Position numbers and translations under genes: made by a program. A stretch of DNA of 64,000 bases from an uncultured Lachnospiraceae bacterium (GTDB taxonomy: Bacteria > Bacillota > Clostridia > Lachnospirales > Lachnospiraceae), in contig CAJTUA010000017.1 of assembly GCA_910579615.1 (NCBI GenBank), positions 45,993 through 109,992 on the forward strand. The letters are read 5' to 3'. Of the stretch, positions 51,832 through 60,475 are shown one piece after another. The notes under the pieces were generated by a model. That model was not told the origin of the DNA. It worked only from the letters and a program-made list of their open reading frames with translations, and ran no database searches. How positions within the stretch are numbered: the first letter of the stretch is position 1; each line of letters starts with the position of its first letter.

Positions 51832-54771
51832 CTATTCGGCGGCGGGAGACAGGTTCTCTGCCGCCGCTTCTTCTTCCACTACATCCACATACACAATGCG
51901 GCTGGCATTGCCGTTGCGGTCTGTGGCATAAATCATCCAGGATTCCCCAAGCTGCGCTTCGTGCGGAAGGGTAATGCGGAAATTTCCCCTGCCGTCAATC
52001 AAAATTTCAGTTTCCACTAATTTGTGAGTTTTCTTGTAGACGCTTGAGTTCTTGTAAGCGTCCTGTTCCCCGTAACCGACATATACGGTGGAGCCAAGGC
52101 GGACGGAAATCGTAGTGTATAAATCGGTTTTGCCCGTGATGACGGTATCCGATACATAGAGCGGATTTGCCGATGGCTGGTTCGCACCCGTCTTCTTAAC
52201 GGTCATTTCCAGCGGCAGGCTTATCTTGCTGCCCTTTGTTGCCCACACGGTATAAAAATCATAAGAGCGCGGCAGCGGGATTGGAACGGAGAAAGTTCCG
52301 TCCTCAGCGGCTTTCCCGGACATAATCGTACCATCCGGAAGTGCGACATGGATGGTGGAATCCGGAATTGCTGTGCCGCTCGCGGCTTCGATGCGGTTTG
52401 TCAGGACATTGACCTTTGGCATTTCAAGCAAGTCAGAACCAAAATTGCCGATAGTGATATGTGTAATTACCATGCGCCCGAGGGAATCCGTCACGCGGAC
52501 GCTGTACTTCCCGTTTTTGCCGACCGTGAAAGTATTGTCCGATACAAGCTTGCCGGAGGTTTCCCAACGTGTGTTTTTGATATTGCGGACCGTGCCTGTC
52601 AGGTAAAGGATTTCCGTGATGGATGCGTCCGGCGCGGTCGATGCATAGACGCGGACCGGTATTTTGCGGCTTGTGTCCTGCGTAATATCCGGCGAAAGGA
52701 CTGCGTGGACATCCTGTGTACTCACCGGAATATTGCAGAGATAATAATAGTAGTCGGACTCGCGCTTTACCCGCTTTACATACCAGTCCTGCTCCTTGAT
52801 ATAGCTGTCATATGCTTTCGGGACAGCGACAACAAACTGGTAGCCTTCCGGCACGATAAAGCGCCAGTTGTTATCTGCCGTAACGCGCAGCTTCCCATAA
52901 TTGGCGAGCTCACGGATATAGTCCATCAGGACATCGTGGCTGTTTACAAACGGGTTTTTTGCCTCCCGGTAGAGGGAATTGTCATCCGTTGGCATAAATT
53001 TGTAACGTTTAAATACCGAGTCCATCGTGACAACAAAGGTCATATCGGAAGTGACAGGCTTTCCCTGATAGGTCAGGTTTTTGATGCGGCGCGTGTAGCG
53101 CAGCAAGGTACCGGATGAATTGTAGCGCGGTTCCACCGATAAATCGATGTCGTAGGAAATGCCGTCGAAAGTAAAAAAGCTTTTCCACTCGGCGGTGTTC
53201 GCGGTGCGCAGCAGAGGGGAAGCCTCCGGATATTTTTCCGCACAATCAGAAAGGTTTTCCGGCAACGCCGTGCCAACGGTGGCATAGATGCTCGCATTGT
53301 ACTCAAGCCACTCAATCAGGTTCGTCGCGGAAAGCGTGTGCAGGTGGATGTAGCCGCTGGAGCGTTGGCTGCTTGAGAGGGCGAGGAGCCTGGAAATATC
53401 CGTCTCCTTAAGTGTGCCGCTTAAATCAATTGTCTCTGAGCGGTCGTCAAGGCAGTTGATTGTGGCTGCAATAATTGGATAGTCGCTGTACTGCGGGGTG
53501 TATTCAGCAATATAGGACGAAGCAAAATGCAGTTTTGCATCGTTCATAAGCTGATAGAGGGAGGAATCCTGCACGGCGCAGTCAGCATTTGTGTAGACAA
53601 GGTCATCTGCGATAGCATATTCTGTCCGGTCAAGTTTTTCTAGGATTTCCTGTTTGTAGGGTTCCGCAAATTCAACAATCGCCGCCCGCTCCTTGACGGA
53701 AGCCGTTACCGGGCGGATGGCGGAGGTGGCATTGTAGACAGAAACCGTATCGTTTTCGTCCACGGCAAGCGTGAATTCAATTACGCCAAGCCCCTGTGCA
53801 TAGCTCCCGGTTTCCACCATTGGTTTGCCGTAATAGGTTCCGGTCGTCTCATCAACCCCGGCAATATTTTTGAACGTATTGTCGGGGCTCGGGAAGATTT
53901 CGTGTGAGTGGGAGCAGACAACCGCGTCAATCTCGGATACCCGCGCAAGGCGTGAACCCGCCTGGATGCTTGTATTTGCCCCGCTCAAAAGACCAACGCC
54001 GCCGTGGATAACCGCGACAACAATGTCCGCGCCCTGTTCCTTAAGCGCTTTCGCTTCTGTCCTGACGCTGGTGTATACGTCAAGCCCGTCAATAAAGCCG
54101 CTGTAGCGGTAGCGTCTGGAAGAAAGGCTCTGGAGGGTAGCGCCGACCACCCCGACTTTTACGGAGATGGTGCGTCCGGTGGAGGTTGTCATCTTTTTTG
54201 TGTAGATGGCGGATTTCGGGAATGGATACTCGCCGCTTTCCGTATATACCGCATTGCTCACAAGAGTTTTCTTTAACAGCCCTGCGGATTTGATTTGCCC
54301 GTAAATATACTCCCACGGGTAGTCAAAATCATGGTTCCCCAAAGTGATACAGTCGTAATTCATATAGGAAATCGCCTGATAAATTGGCTGGATTTCGTCC
54401 GGATAATTTTCATAAATAAAGTTTGCGTAATAATTGTACAATGTGTCGCCTGCGTCAACCAGAAGGGTATTTGCCCTTCCGCCTGCCGCGTTGCGCTCGC
54501 GGGCAACCAGCGTGGCTATTTTGGAAAGCCCGGAGGTTTTGTCCTCCTCGCCGGTTTCGTAGTTGAATGCGGTTACCTGCCCGTGCAGATCGCCCGTCGC
54601 AAGGACGCGGAAATCGATGGTTTCCGCAGGTGGCTCCTCGGGTGTGGTTTCCGGGGAGCCGGTATCCGCCGAGGCGAGTATGGCGCTGGCTGTGGCAGAT
54701 GCTGTCAAAAACAGTAAGAGCAGTGCAATCAGCAGGGTTTTAATGTATCGGGTCGTTTTTTTGCGTGTCAT
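51832..54771 (-). CDS. Large secreted 5'-nucleotidase / 2',3'-cyclic-nucleotide phosphodiesterase family protein
   Basis: 979 aa; GGGGG 7 nt before ATG. Signal peptide (TRYIKTLLIALLLLFLTASATA) without a lipobox. The metallophosphatase domain (55-330) has all metal motifs: DLHGQV, DAGDTL, GNHDFD, VIHGGVG, CSHSHE. The 5'-nucleotidase C-terminal domain covers about 390-620. The last 330 residues are beta-rich and Ig-like (GKYSVRVTDSLGRMVITHI; GRGNFRITLPHEAQLGESW; landmarks VTDSLGRM and WMIYATDRNGNASR). No sortase motif or membrane anchor is visible at the C-terminus. Likely acts outside the cell to scavenge phosphate and nucleosides; it could also degrade host ATP, AMP or cyclic dinucleotides, which is not shown here. 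Confidence 0.88.
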   Translation of the reverse strand: MTRKKTTRYIKTLLIALLLLFLTASATASAILASADTGSPETTPEEPPAETIDFRVLATGDLHGQVTAFNYETGEEDKTSGLSKIATLVARERNAAGGRANTLLVDAGDTLYNYYANFIYENYPDEIQPIYQAISYMNYDCITLGNHDFDYPWEYIYGQIKSAGLLKKTLVSNAVYTESGEYPFPKSAIYTKKMTTSTGRTISVKVGVVGATLQSLSSRRYRYSGFIDGLDVYTSVRTEAKALKEQGADIVVAVIHGGVGLLSGANTSIQAGSRLARVSEIDAVVCSHSHEIFPSPDNTFKNIAGVDETTGTYYGKPMVETGSYAQGLGVIEFTLAVDENDTVSVYNATSAIRPVTASVKERAAIVEFAEPYKQEILEKLDRTEYAIADDLVYTNADCAVQDSSLYQLMNDAKLHFASSYIAEYTPQYSDYPIIAATINCLDDRSETIDLSGTLKETDISRLLALSSSQRSSGYIHLHTLSATNLIEWLEYNASIYATVGTALPENLSDCAEKYPEASPLLRTANTAEWKSFFTFDGISYDIDLSVEPRYNSSGTLLRYTRRIKNLTYQGKPVTSDMTFVVTMDSVFKRYKFMPTDDNSLYREAKNPFVNSHDVLMDYIRELANYGKLRVTADNNWRFIVPEGYQFVVAVPKAYDSYIKEQDWYVKRVKRESDYYYYLCNIPVSTQDVHAVLSPDITQDTSRKIPVRVYASTAPDASITEILYLTGTVRNIKNTRWETSGKLVSDNTFTVGKNGKYSVRVTDSLGRMVITHITIGNFGSDLLEMPKVNVLTNRIEAASGTAIPDSTIHVALPDGTIMSGKAAEDGTFSVPIPLPRSYDFYTVWATKGSKISLPLEMTVKKTGANQPSANPLYVSDTVITGKTDLYTTISVRLGSTVYVGYGEQDAYKNSSVYKKTHKLVETEILIDGRGNFRITLPHEAQLGESWMIYATDRNGNASRIVYVDVVEEEAAAENLSPAAE

Positions 54772-54790
54772 GATGAATCCCCCTTATATA

Positions 54791-55010
54791 AGTTCCGCAT
54801 ACACCCTCCCGATGCCAAAGAATCACGGAAGAAGTTTTTGTACCGCTTCGCCGCTCCAAAAACTTCTTCCAGGCATTGTCCGGGTGTATGCTGATTTCTA
54901 AGTTCCGCACACACCCTCCCGATGCCAAAGAATCACGGAAGAAGTTTTTGTACCGCTTCGCCGCTCCAAAAACTTTTTCCGGGCATCGTCCGGGTGTATG
55001 CTGATTTCTT
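54791..55010. repeat. 110-bp direct tandem repeat (two copies), each a long hairpin
   Basis: Copies at 54791-54900 and 54901-55010 have the same length and differ at about five bases. Each can fold: GCATACACCC with GGGTGTATGC, GATGCC with GGCAT(C), and GGAAGAAGTTTTTG with CAAAAACTTCTTCC, around a 16-nt loop. Two of the differences preserve pairing (a G-T becomes G-C; an A-T becomes G-T-type). On the reverse strand the pair would lie in the 5' leader of the nucleotidase gene. Confidence 0.9.
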
Positions 55011-55272
55011 GGTTTTACATACGGTTGCCAAAATATGTAATGAATAATGTTTATAGTTCGCGTCCTAGTATAATCAACAGATACGTCATTTTTTTGTCAG
55101 TTTGAAATTTTTTCAAAGAAATTTTCGACATGTTTTCAATTATTTTAATCAAAATCCAATCTTTTTTTAATGCAAAAGGGAGGATTACCTGCTACAATAG
55201 AACACAGAAAGCAAAGCCGTACAGAAAAACCACGGTGGTTTTATTGGGTGCGGCGGAATGGAGGATATGAAT

Positions 55273-55812
55273 ATGGACGTTTTTGAGAAGGTACAGGACA
55301 TTGTAAAGGCAGCAAGCGACAAGACGAGTGAACTGATTGAGGTTTCAAGGCTCAAGGCAGGCATCGCGGAAGAGCGCAGGGCGCTTACGGAGCAGATGGC
55401 AAAGCTTGGCGCAATCTACTATGAGCTTTACAAAAACGGCGAGACATTAACACCGGATGCGGTCAATATCTGCATGATTGCGGACAAGTACAGCACAAAG
55501 ATTGAGGAGCGCCAGGCAGAGCTTGCAAGGATAAATGAGGCAAATGCAGCAAAGCGCGCGGCAAAGAACCCGGCACAAGAGGCTGCGGAGCAGGAATGCC
55601 CGGAGTGCGGCAGCAGGAATCCAGAAGGGGCGAAGTTCTGCTTTGACTGCGGCGCAAAGCTTCCGGAAGTTATCGACGTGGAGGCTTGTGAAGTGGAGGA
55701 GGAACAGCCGCCAGTGAAACGCTATTGTGTAAACTGCGGTGCAGAGCTTGCGCAGGGGAAGAAATTCTGCAGCGAGTGCGGCGCGAAGAATGAGGGGGCA
55801 GAGGCGGAGTAA
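55273..55812 (+). CDS. Zinc-ribbon protein with N-terminal coiled coil
   Basis: 179 aa from ATG 55273, chosen because GGAGG is 8 nt upstream; ATG 55258 and 55267 are too close. The N-terminal 90 residues are helical (VFEKVQDIVKAASDKTSELIEV, landmark IVKAASDKTSEL; KIEERQAELARINE). Two zinc ribbons follow: CPECGSRNPEGAKFCFDCG and CVNCGAELAQGKKFCSECG, each Cys-x2-Cys ... Cys-x2-Cys, joined by an acidic linker. Function unknown; the helical part resembles small cell-division or envelope-associated zinc-ribbon proteins common in Clostridia. No membrane segment. Confidence 0.75.
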   Translation: MDVFEKVQDIVKAASDKTSELIEVSRLKAGIAEERRALTEQMAKLGAIYYELYKNGETLTPDAVNICMIADKYSTKIEERQAELARINEANAAKRAAKNPAQEAAEQECPECGSRNPEGAKFCFDCGAKLPEVIDVEACEVEEEQPPVKRYCVNCGAELAQGKKFCSECGAKNEGAEAE

Positions 55813-55868
55813 AAAAGGAAGCCCCTCAAGGCAGCACACAAAAATCAGCATCAGAAATATTTTCGGGA

Positions 55869-55897
55869 ACGGCATAGCTTGCGGGCTATGCCGTTTG
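55869..55897 (+). terminator. Weak terminator after the zinc-ribbon gene
   Basis: CGGCATAGC (55870-55878) pairs perfectly with GCTATGCCG (55885-55893); only TTTG follows. Confidence 0.5.
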
Positions 55898-56067
55898 AAT
55901 GTAAAAGACATCCCCGGAGGTCATTGTGTTAATATGGATGTACCTGAAAAGTCTAATGGAGCCACCGAAGAATTTTGGAAAAATAGCAAACGCCGTGATT
56001 GCTGATAATACAAAGGCGAAAGGGCTGCATATTATATTAGGAACCGTTCGTAAAGAGAGAATTAACG

Positions 56068-57048
56068 ATGAAACGATGCACTCCGTTAGAGCCCGCGGCA
56101 GAAGCCGTCTGCAACCAGAATTCCATATGTCCGCTGATTTTCCAACTGCCGCCTGAGCAAGGCAGGAGGGTATTGGAGGAAGCCCAGGATACACCGGTAT
56201 ATCAATATCCCGCCGATGTATCCTCCGTTTGTGTAAACACCGGAATGTGGGGCAGTATACCGGTATATTTTATTGCGCCTAAAAATGAAAAAATCAGAAA
56301 TATTATATTCTATATTCACGGCGCAGGCTGGGTGTTCGGCAGCTTCCATACACACGAAAAATTAGTCCGGGAGCTTTCCGCGAGGACAAATTCACTGCTC
56401 ATATTTCCGGAATACAGCCGCTCCCCCGAAGCAAAATATCCGACCACGATTGAACAGTGCTATTTTATCCTTTCTCATAGAAAGGAAATCATCGGGGATT
56501 GCTTTTCTGTGTCAGACGGTACACCGCTTATTGTAGCAGGCGATAGTGTTGGCGGGAATATGGCAATCGCTATGGCTCTGATGTCGGCGATGCGGCACGG
56601 TTCGGATATTCACAAGCTGCTATTGTATTATCCGGTAACAAATGCCTGCTTTGACACGCCAAGTTATTGCCAGTTCGCAGCGGATTATTATCTGTATCGG
56701 GAAGGGATGAAATGGTTCTGGCAGCAATATACAAATTCGGTAGAGGAGCGCAACCAGATAACCGCATCCCCTCTTTGCGCGGATATGGATTGCCTGAAGT
56801 GCCTTCCCCAGACAATGATTATAAATGGGCAGGCGGATGTATTGCGCAGCGAAGGGGAAGCCTTTGGGGAAAAGCTCCGGTGTGCGGGCGTGGAGGTAAC
56901 TGCTTTGCGGGTACAGGGTACCATCCATGATTTTGTGATGCTGAATGCGCTGGACCAGACGAATGCCTGCCGCACGGCGATGGATGTGTCAACCGGGTGG
57001 ATAAACCGTATTCATTTTACAAGAGATAAAGTGGTTGGCACAGAATAA
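56068..57048 (+). CDS. Alpha/beta-hydrolase, HSL-type esterase
   Basis: 326 aa. The oxyanion motif is YIHGAGWVFGS (HGGG-type with Ala), the nucleophile elbow GDSVGGNMAIAMAL near residue 160, the acid ADVLRSEGEAF, and the histidine in GTIHDFVML. This is the hormone-sensitive-lipase class, which hydrolyses short acyl esters. It lacks a signal peptide and should be cytoplasmic. The ribosome site (AAAGAGAG) is weak. The 250-bp upstream region contains no obvious gene. Natural substrate unknown. Confidence 0.85.
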   Translation: MKRCTPLEPAAEAVCNQNSICPLIFQLPPEQGRRVLEEAQDTPVYQYPADVSSVCVNTGMWGSIPVYFIAPKNEKIRNIIFYIHGAGWVFGSFHTHEKLVRELSARTNSLLIFPEYSRSPEAKYPTTIEQCYFILSHRKEIIGDCFSVSDGTPLIVAGDSVGGNMAIAMALMSAMRHGSDIHKLLLYYPVTNACFDTPSYCQFAADYYLYREGMKWFWQQYTNSVEERNQITASPLCADMDCLKCLPQTMIINGQADVLRSEGEAFGEKLRCAGVEVTALRVQGTIHDFVMLNALDQTNACRTAMDVSTGWINRIHFTRDKVVGTE

Positions 57049-57216
57049 AGAATGGAAAGGGATAAAAAGTATCGGGATGGAAGAAAAAACGATTCGTAAT
57101 TAGTCTTCGTCCGATAAAATATTTGGAAGAAGTATTATCTTTTTAAAACAGATGCCCGATAGGTTGAAGAGGACGGGAGAATTCATGTGTTTGTCGTGAT
57201 TGAGGGAGACTGTCCA

Positions 57217-57245
57217 TTGCAATTTTTGGTGGATTGGGTTATAAT
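57217..57245 (+). promoter_or_regulatory. Strong promoter with long leader before the 57543 gene
   Basis: TTGCAA (57217-57222), 17-bp spacer, TATAAT (57240-57245). The mRNA leader would be about 290 nt. In 57049-57542 I see no gene beyond a 27-codon open stretch (MDLAWDEIMMNQWKRC) near 57471 without a good ribosome site. Confidence 0.65.
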
Positions 57246-57542
57246 ATAAGTGACGTGTCGGAAGTACCATTTGACAAAGGATGGGTGAGACATAGCGCGC
57301 AAGTACCACCCAAAAAAGTTTTACCGGAATCTTTATAAACAAGTTTTGGAATGGAATTGACGGCAGAATTCAGCCAAAACAGAGTTGAGGTTTCGGAGAG
57401 AAAGGAGGGGAAAGGAGATGCTCTGCTATGGTTCTTTGAGCCACCTTTCAATGTAGAGGATGCTTATAATGGACTTGGCATGGGATGAAATAATGATGAA
57501 TCAATGGAAAAGGTGTATTATAAATGAAAAGGAGGTAAGTGT

Positions 57543-57947
57543 ATGGAAATAAATGGCGTGGTATCATTGCTGACATGCGATAAAGTACTTGAGAGAATGC
57601 GTTGTACAGAGTGTGAAAAAGAGGAAATAATGAAAACAATCGACTTGCTTTGCGAAATGACGGAAACGGCAAGATGCGAGGGATATTCTGTGCTTTATGA
57701 GAAATATTGTGACAGAATGGACAGCGAATTTTTCCGATGCGCAGTATCTTTATTGGCTGAATCCGGTTCAAGCGAAATGTTGTACGAATGTTGCTTGCCT
57801 TATCTTTTAACAAGCGATTTGTCAGGTAAGGAGTTTGCCGAAAAATTCATTATATTAGTAGGCCTGGACAAACTGATAAAGGGCAATAATGGCATGTACT
57901 TAAAGATTTTGCTGAGAAGCTATTTGGGTATTCTGCGTTTGAATTAA
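57543..57947 (+). CDS. Hypothetical protein, 134 aa
   Basis: AAAAGGAGG lies 7 nt before the ATG and a good promoter is upstream, so it is probably expressed. The protein is helical and Cys-rich (seven Cys), soluble and without a signal. MTETARCEGYSVLYEK followed by DSEFFRCAVSLLAE and FIILVGLDKLIKGNNGMYLKILLRSYL resembles, distantly, the cytoplasmic part of MotA-type motor proteins (ARxxGxxxLE, then xxDGTDPE, then GVLAIQxGxNPxxIxxKLxSFL), but the membrane helices are missing. I regard that only as a hint. Confidence 0.55.
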   Translation: MEINGVVSLLTCDKVLERMRCTECEKEEIMKTIDLLCEMTETARCEGYSVLYEKYCDRMDSEFFRCAVSLLAESGSSEMLYECCLPYLLTSDLSGKEFAEKFIILVGLDKLIKGNNGMYLKILLRSYLGILRLN

Positions 57948-58191
57948 TATCATTTGAGTTAGCATCAATTCAAGTTGGAATTTCTTATGGCAGACTTTTG
58001 ATGGCTTTTCCAAAATCCCATTGAAGAACTTTTGGACGGAAATGAAAAAGGCGAAAGGCGGCAATATGGGCAGCGAAGAATGGGGTGCAGTGGATTCTGA
58101 TATGCCAGAGGTAAAAACGGGTTGCGGCAGTTCTGGAAACTGCCGCAGAAATTCGAAAGTGCATTCCCGGAAAAAGAAAAGAAATAAAAGG

Positions 58192-58472
58192 ATGCGGGAT
58201 TTAAAATATAAAAAGCATTTGGAAAAAGTATGGGGGATAACAAAACACCACTACATTCATCCGCCTGTTTTATATGTTGATTTTATATGGACAAAAGGAA
58301 AAATGTGTGCCAGAAAGATTCCATATTACAGAAGGGAAGTAGAAAATCATGGGGGGGAAGGGCGCAGGTTTTATAAGAGGCAATCCAACCGCCGCGTCCG
58401 GTATTATAAGGGGGGATTGCAAAGGGAGGAAATTACCGGAAAATATTTGATTATCGGTGGATTATTGATTAG
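58192..58472 (+). pseudogene. Small basic protein of a recurring clostridial family, frameshifted at a G6 run
   Basis: From ATG 58192 the frame reads MRDLKYKKHLEKVWGIT, YYRREV, GRRFYKRQSNRRVRYYKG. This is a style seen in small clostridial proteins ending in YRKIFDYWW. Here the frame moves off that end after GGGGGG at 58410-58415; adding one G would give GGIAKGGNYRKIFDYRWIID and a stop at 58470-58472. As it stands, the frame runs on to 58575 with an unrelated tail. Either a decayed gene, a sequencing slip, or a homopolymer switch. Function unknown. Confidence 0.6.
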
Positions 58473-58683
58473 GGTGCAGAAGGTGGGAAGGAGTTTTTTG
58501 GCGGACTTTAAAATAGGACGGGGCTTTTGGGACAGGTGTCGGATTTTAGTGGTTTCATTTTGTGGTTTCGCATGAGAAAATCAGAAAAATGGTTACCGGG
58601 AGATTGTTGCGGGGGAAATCAGAAAAATGCCTGCCCGGGAATTATTGATAGGGAAATCAAAAAATGATTGCCGGGGAGTGTGT

Positions 58684-59361
58684 ATGGGAAAAAATATTTT
58701 ATTTGTGGAAGACAATGAATTTATACAAAACAGTGTTTTACAGCTTTTGTGCCAGGAGGGATATCAGGTAAAGCCATGCTCCTGCCTGGAAAATGCGAGG
58801 GAGGCGTTTTTGCAGCAGGTTCCGGATTTGGTGATTTTGGACGTCCTGCTCCCGGATGGCTCAGGCTTTGATTTCTGCTGTGAAATCCGGGAGAGCAGCA
58901 AAGTGCCGGTTTTGTTTTTGACCTGCTGTGATGAAGATGAGGATACGATTCGGGGGTTGGAGTGCGGCGGAGATGATTATGTGGCAAAACCGTTCCGCGC
59001 CGGGGTTTTGCTCTCAAGAATTATGGCGCTGCTGCGCCGCGCGCAAATTGGGCAGGACGTAAACCTGCGGGTTGGGGTGTTTCAATTTGACCCTGTAAAG
59101 GGAAGCTGCCGTGCAGAGGGGCAGGCGCTTACCTTCACGCCGGTAGAGTACCGTATTTTTTATGAGCTTGCCAGAAATGCAAATACTTTGGTTTTGCGGG
59201 AGGATTTGCTTCATGCAGTCTGGGAAATGGGTGGGGAATACCTGGATGATAATATCTTGTCGGTGCATATCAGCCGCCTGCGCGCAAAGTTGGGAAAGCA
59301 TAGTGCAAAGCTGGTGACCGTCCGCGGGGAAGGGTATTTGCTGCAATGCGGCGATGGATAA
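58684..59361 (+). CDS. OmpR-family response regulator
   Basis: 225 aa from ATG 58684 (GGGGAG upstream). Receiver domain: acidic pair in FVEDNEF, phosphorylated Asp in LVILDVLLPDGSG near residue 54, Lys in YVAKPFR. The C-terminal winged helix (FTPVEYRIFYELARNANTLVLREDLLHAVW; landmarks TPVEYRIFYELA and VHISRLRAKLG) binds DNA. It is the first of four genes (regulator, kinase, ABC ATPase, FtsX permease), an arrangement known for antimicrobial-peptide sensing and detoxification systems of BceRS-AB type. Confidence 0.93.
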   Translation: MGKNILFVEDNEFIQNSVLQLLCQEGYQVKPCSCLENAREAFLQQVPDLVILDVLLPDGSGFDFCCEIRESSKVPVLFLTCCDEDEDTIRGLECGGDDYVAKPFRAGVLLSRIMALLRRAQIGQDVNLRVGVFQFDPVKGSCRAEGQALTFTPVEYRIFYELARNANTLVLREDLLHAVWEMGGEYLDDNILSVHISRLRAKLGKHSAKLVTVRGEGYLLQCGDG

Positions 59362-59446
59362 GCCGGGGAAATGCGGGAACCAAAGGTTTGAACGTTTTGC
59401 GTGGGCGGAAGGTTGGGCTTGCCTGCGATAGAGATGGGGATGGAAA

Positions 59447-60388
59447 ATGAATGGCTGGCTTGTTGATTTATTTTGCGGTTTGGCGCTTGTGTTTGGCATT
59501 GCTGCAGGGCGCATTTGGGAGGGGTGTCGTTATAACCGAAAAATCCGGGATTTGAATTTTACTTTGGATACGGTTATGCACGGCGGCCTGTCGCCGGATT
59601 GGTCACCTTACCGGGAGGGCGAGCTTAGTATCCTGGTGAACCAGTTGGAATTGCTAGTTACGCGGACGGCGCATATGGTGGAGCAGTTAAACAGCGAACA
59701 GGCGGCAGCCCATGATTTCATCGCGGATATTTCGCACCAGATTAAAACGCCCCTGACGGGGCTTTTATCGTACCTGGATTTGTTGGAGAGGGCGGAGGCG
59801 GACGCAGGCAAGAAGGCACAGCTTGTAAACTGTATTTATCTTGCGGAGCGGATGAATGAATTGCTGCAGACACTTTTGGAATTGGCGAGATTGGATGCGG
59901 GTGCGGTTACGCTGCATATCGAGGATGTGCTAGCAAAGGAACTGGTTGAATCGGCAAGGCAGGCGGCGGCTGCGGCAAGACCGGATGCGGGCGCTTATTT
60001 TGCGGTGGATGTCGGGGAAGGGATTACGCTGCGCTGTGACCGGAAATGGTTTCGGCAGGCGCTGATTAACGTGCTTGTTAATGCGCTGGACCATTCGCCC
60101 GACGGTGGGACGGTTCAGATTGTGGTACAGCAAACGGAGCGTATCGTGATGGTCAGGGTACTTGACCAGGGCGGCGGTATTGCGAAGTCGGAGCTTAAGG
60201 ATATTTTTAAGCGGTTTTATCGGGGGAAAAGGACGAAAAAGGAAGGGTTCGGGATTGGACTGGCGATGGCAGAAAGTATTGTGCGGCTTCATAAGGGGAA
60301 TCTGCGCGCGGAAAATGAGGGGAATGGGGTGGCAATGATTTTTGCGCTGCCACTTCTTCCCTGCGCAAAGAAAATGGAAGGTGTGTAA
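59447..60388 (+). CDS. Sensor histidine kinase
   Basis: 313 aa. A single N-terminal membrane helix (WLVDLFCGLALVFGIAAG) and no extracellular sensor loop, so it probably senses in the membrane or through the partner transporter. The H-box is ISHQIKTPLTG near residue 105 (Gln-Ile-Lys in place of the usual Glu-Leu-Arg). N-box NVLVNALDHSP, G1 LDQGGGI, F-box FKRFYRGK, G2 GFGIGLAMAE. It follows the regulator by 85 bp and is closed by a terminator-like hairpin before the ABC genes. Confidence 0.92.
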   Translation: MNGWLVDLFCGLALVFGIAAGRIWEGCRYNRKIRDLNFTLDTVMHGGLSPDWSPYREGELSILVNQLELLVTRTAHMVEQLNSEQAAAHDFIADISHQIKTPLTGLLSYLDLLERAEADAGKKAQLVNCIYLAERMNELLQTLLELARLDAGAVTLHIEDVLAKELVESARQAAAAARPDAGAYFAVDVGEGITLRCDRKWFRQALINVLVNALDHSPDGGTVQIVVQQTERIVMVRVLDQGGGIAKSELKDIFKRFYRGKRTKKEGFGIGLAMAESIVRLHKGNLRAENEGNGVAMIFALPLLPCAKKMEGV

Positions 60389-60393
60389 ATGGC

Positions 60394-60430
60394 AACCTTA
60401 CGACTTCTTAAGTTGTAAGGTTGATTTTTT
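60394..60430 (+). terminator. Terminator between the kinase and ABC genes
   Basis: AACCTTACGACTT (60394-60406) pairs with AAGTTGTAAGGTT (60410-60422) with one G-T, loop CTT, then GATTTTTTT. It may partly separate expression of regulator/kinase from the transporter. Confidence 0.75.
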
Positions 60431-60475
60431 TGGGGTAGAATGGATGAAAAAGGCAGGTCAGGAGGAAGAACGGAT

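Noticed and set aside
52348..53118. 256-codon frame opposite the nucleotidase gene
   Set aside because: Antisense shadow of a well-supported gene.
54791..55010. CRISPR array
   Set aside because: Two adjacent 110-bp units without spacers and no cas genes; this is a tandem duplication.
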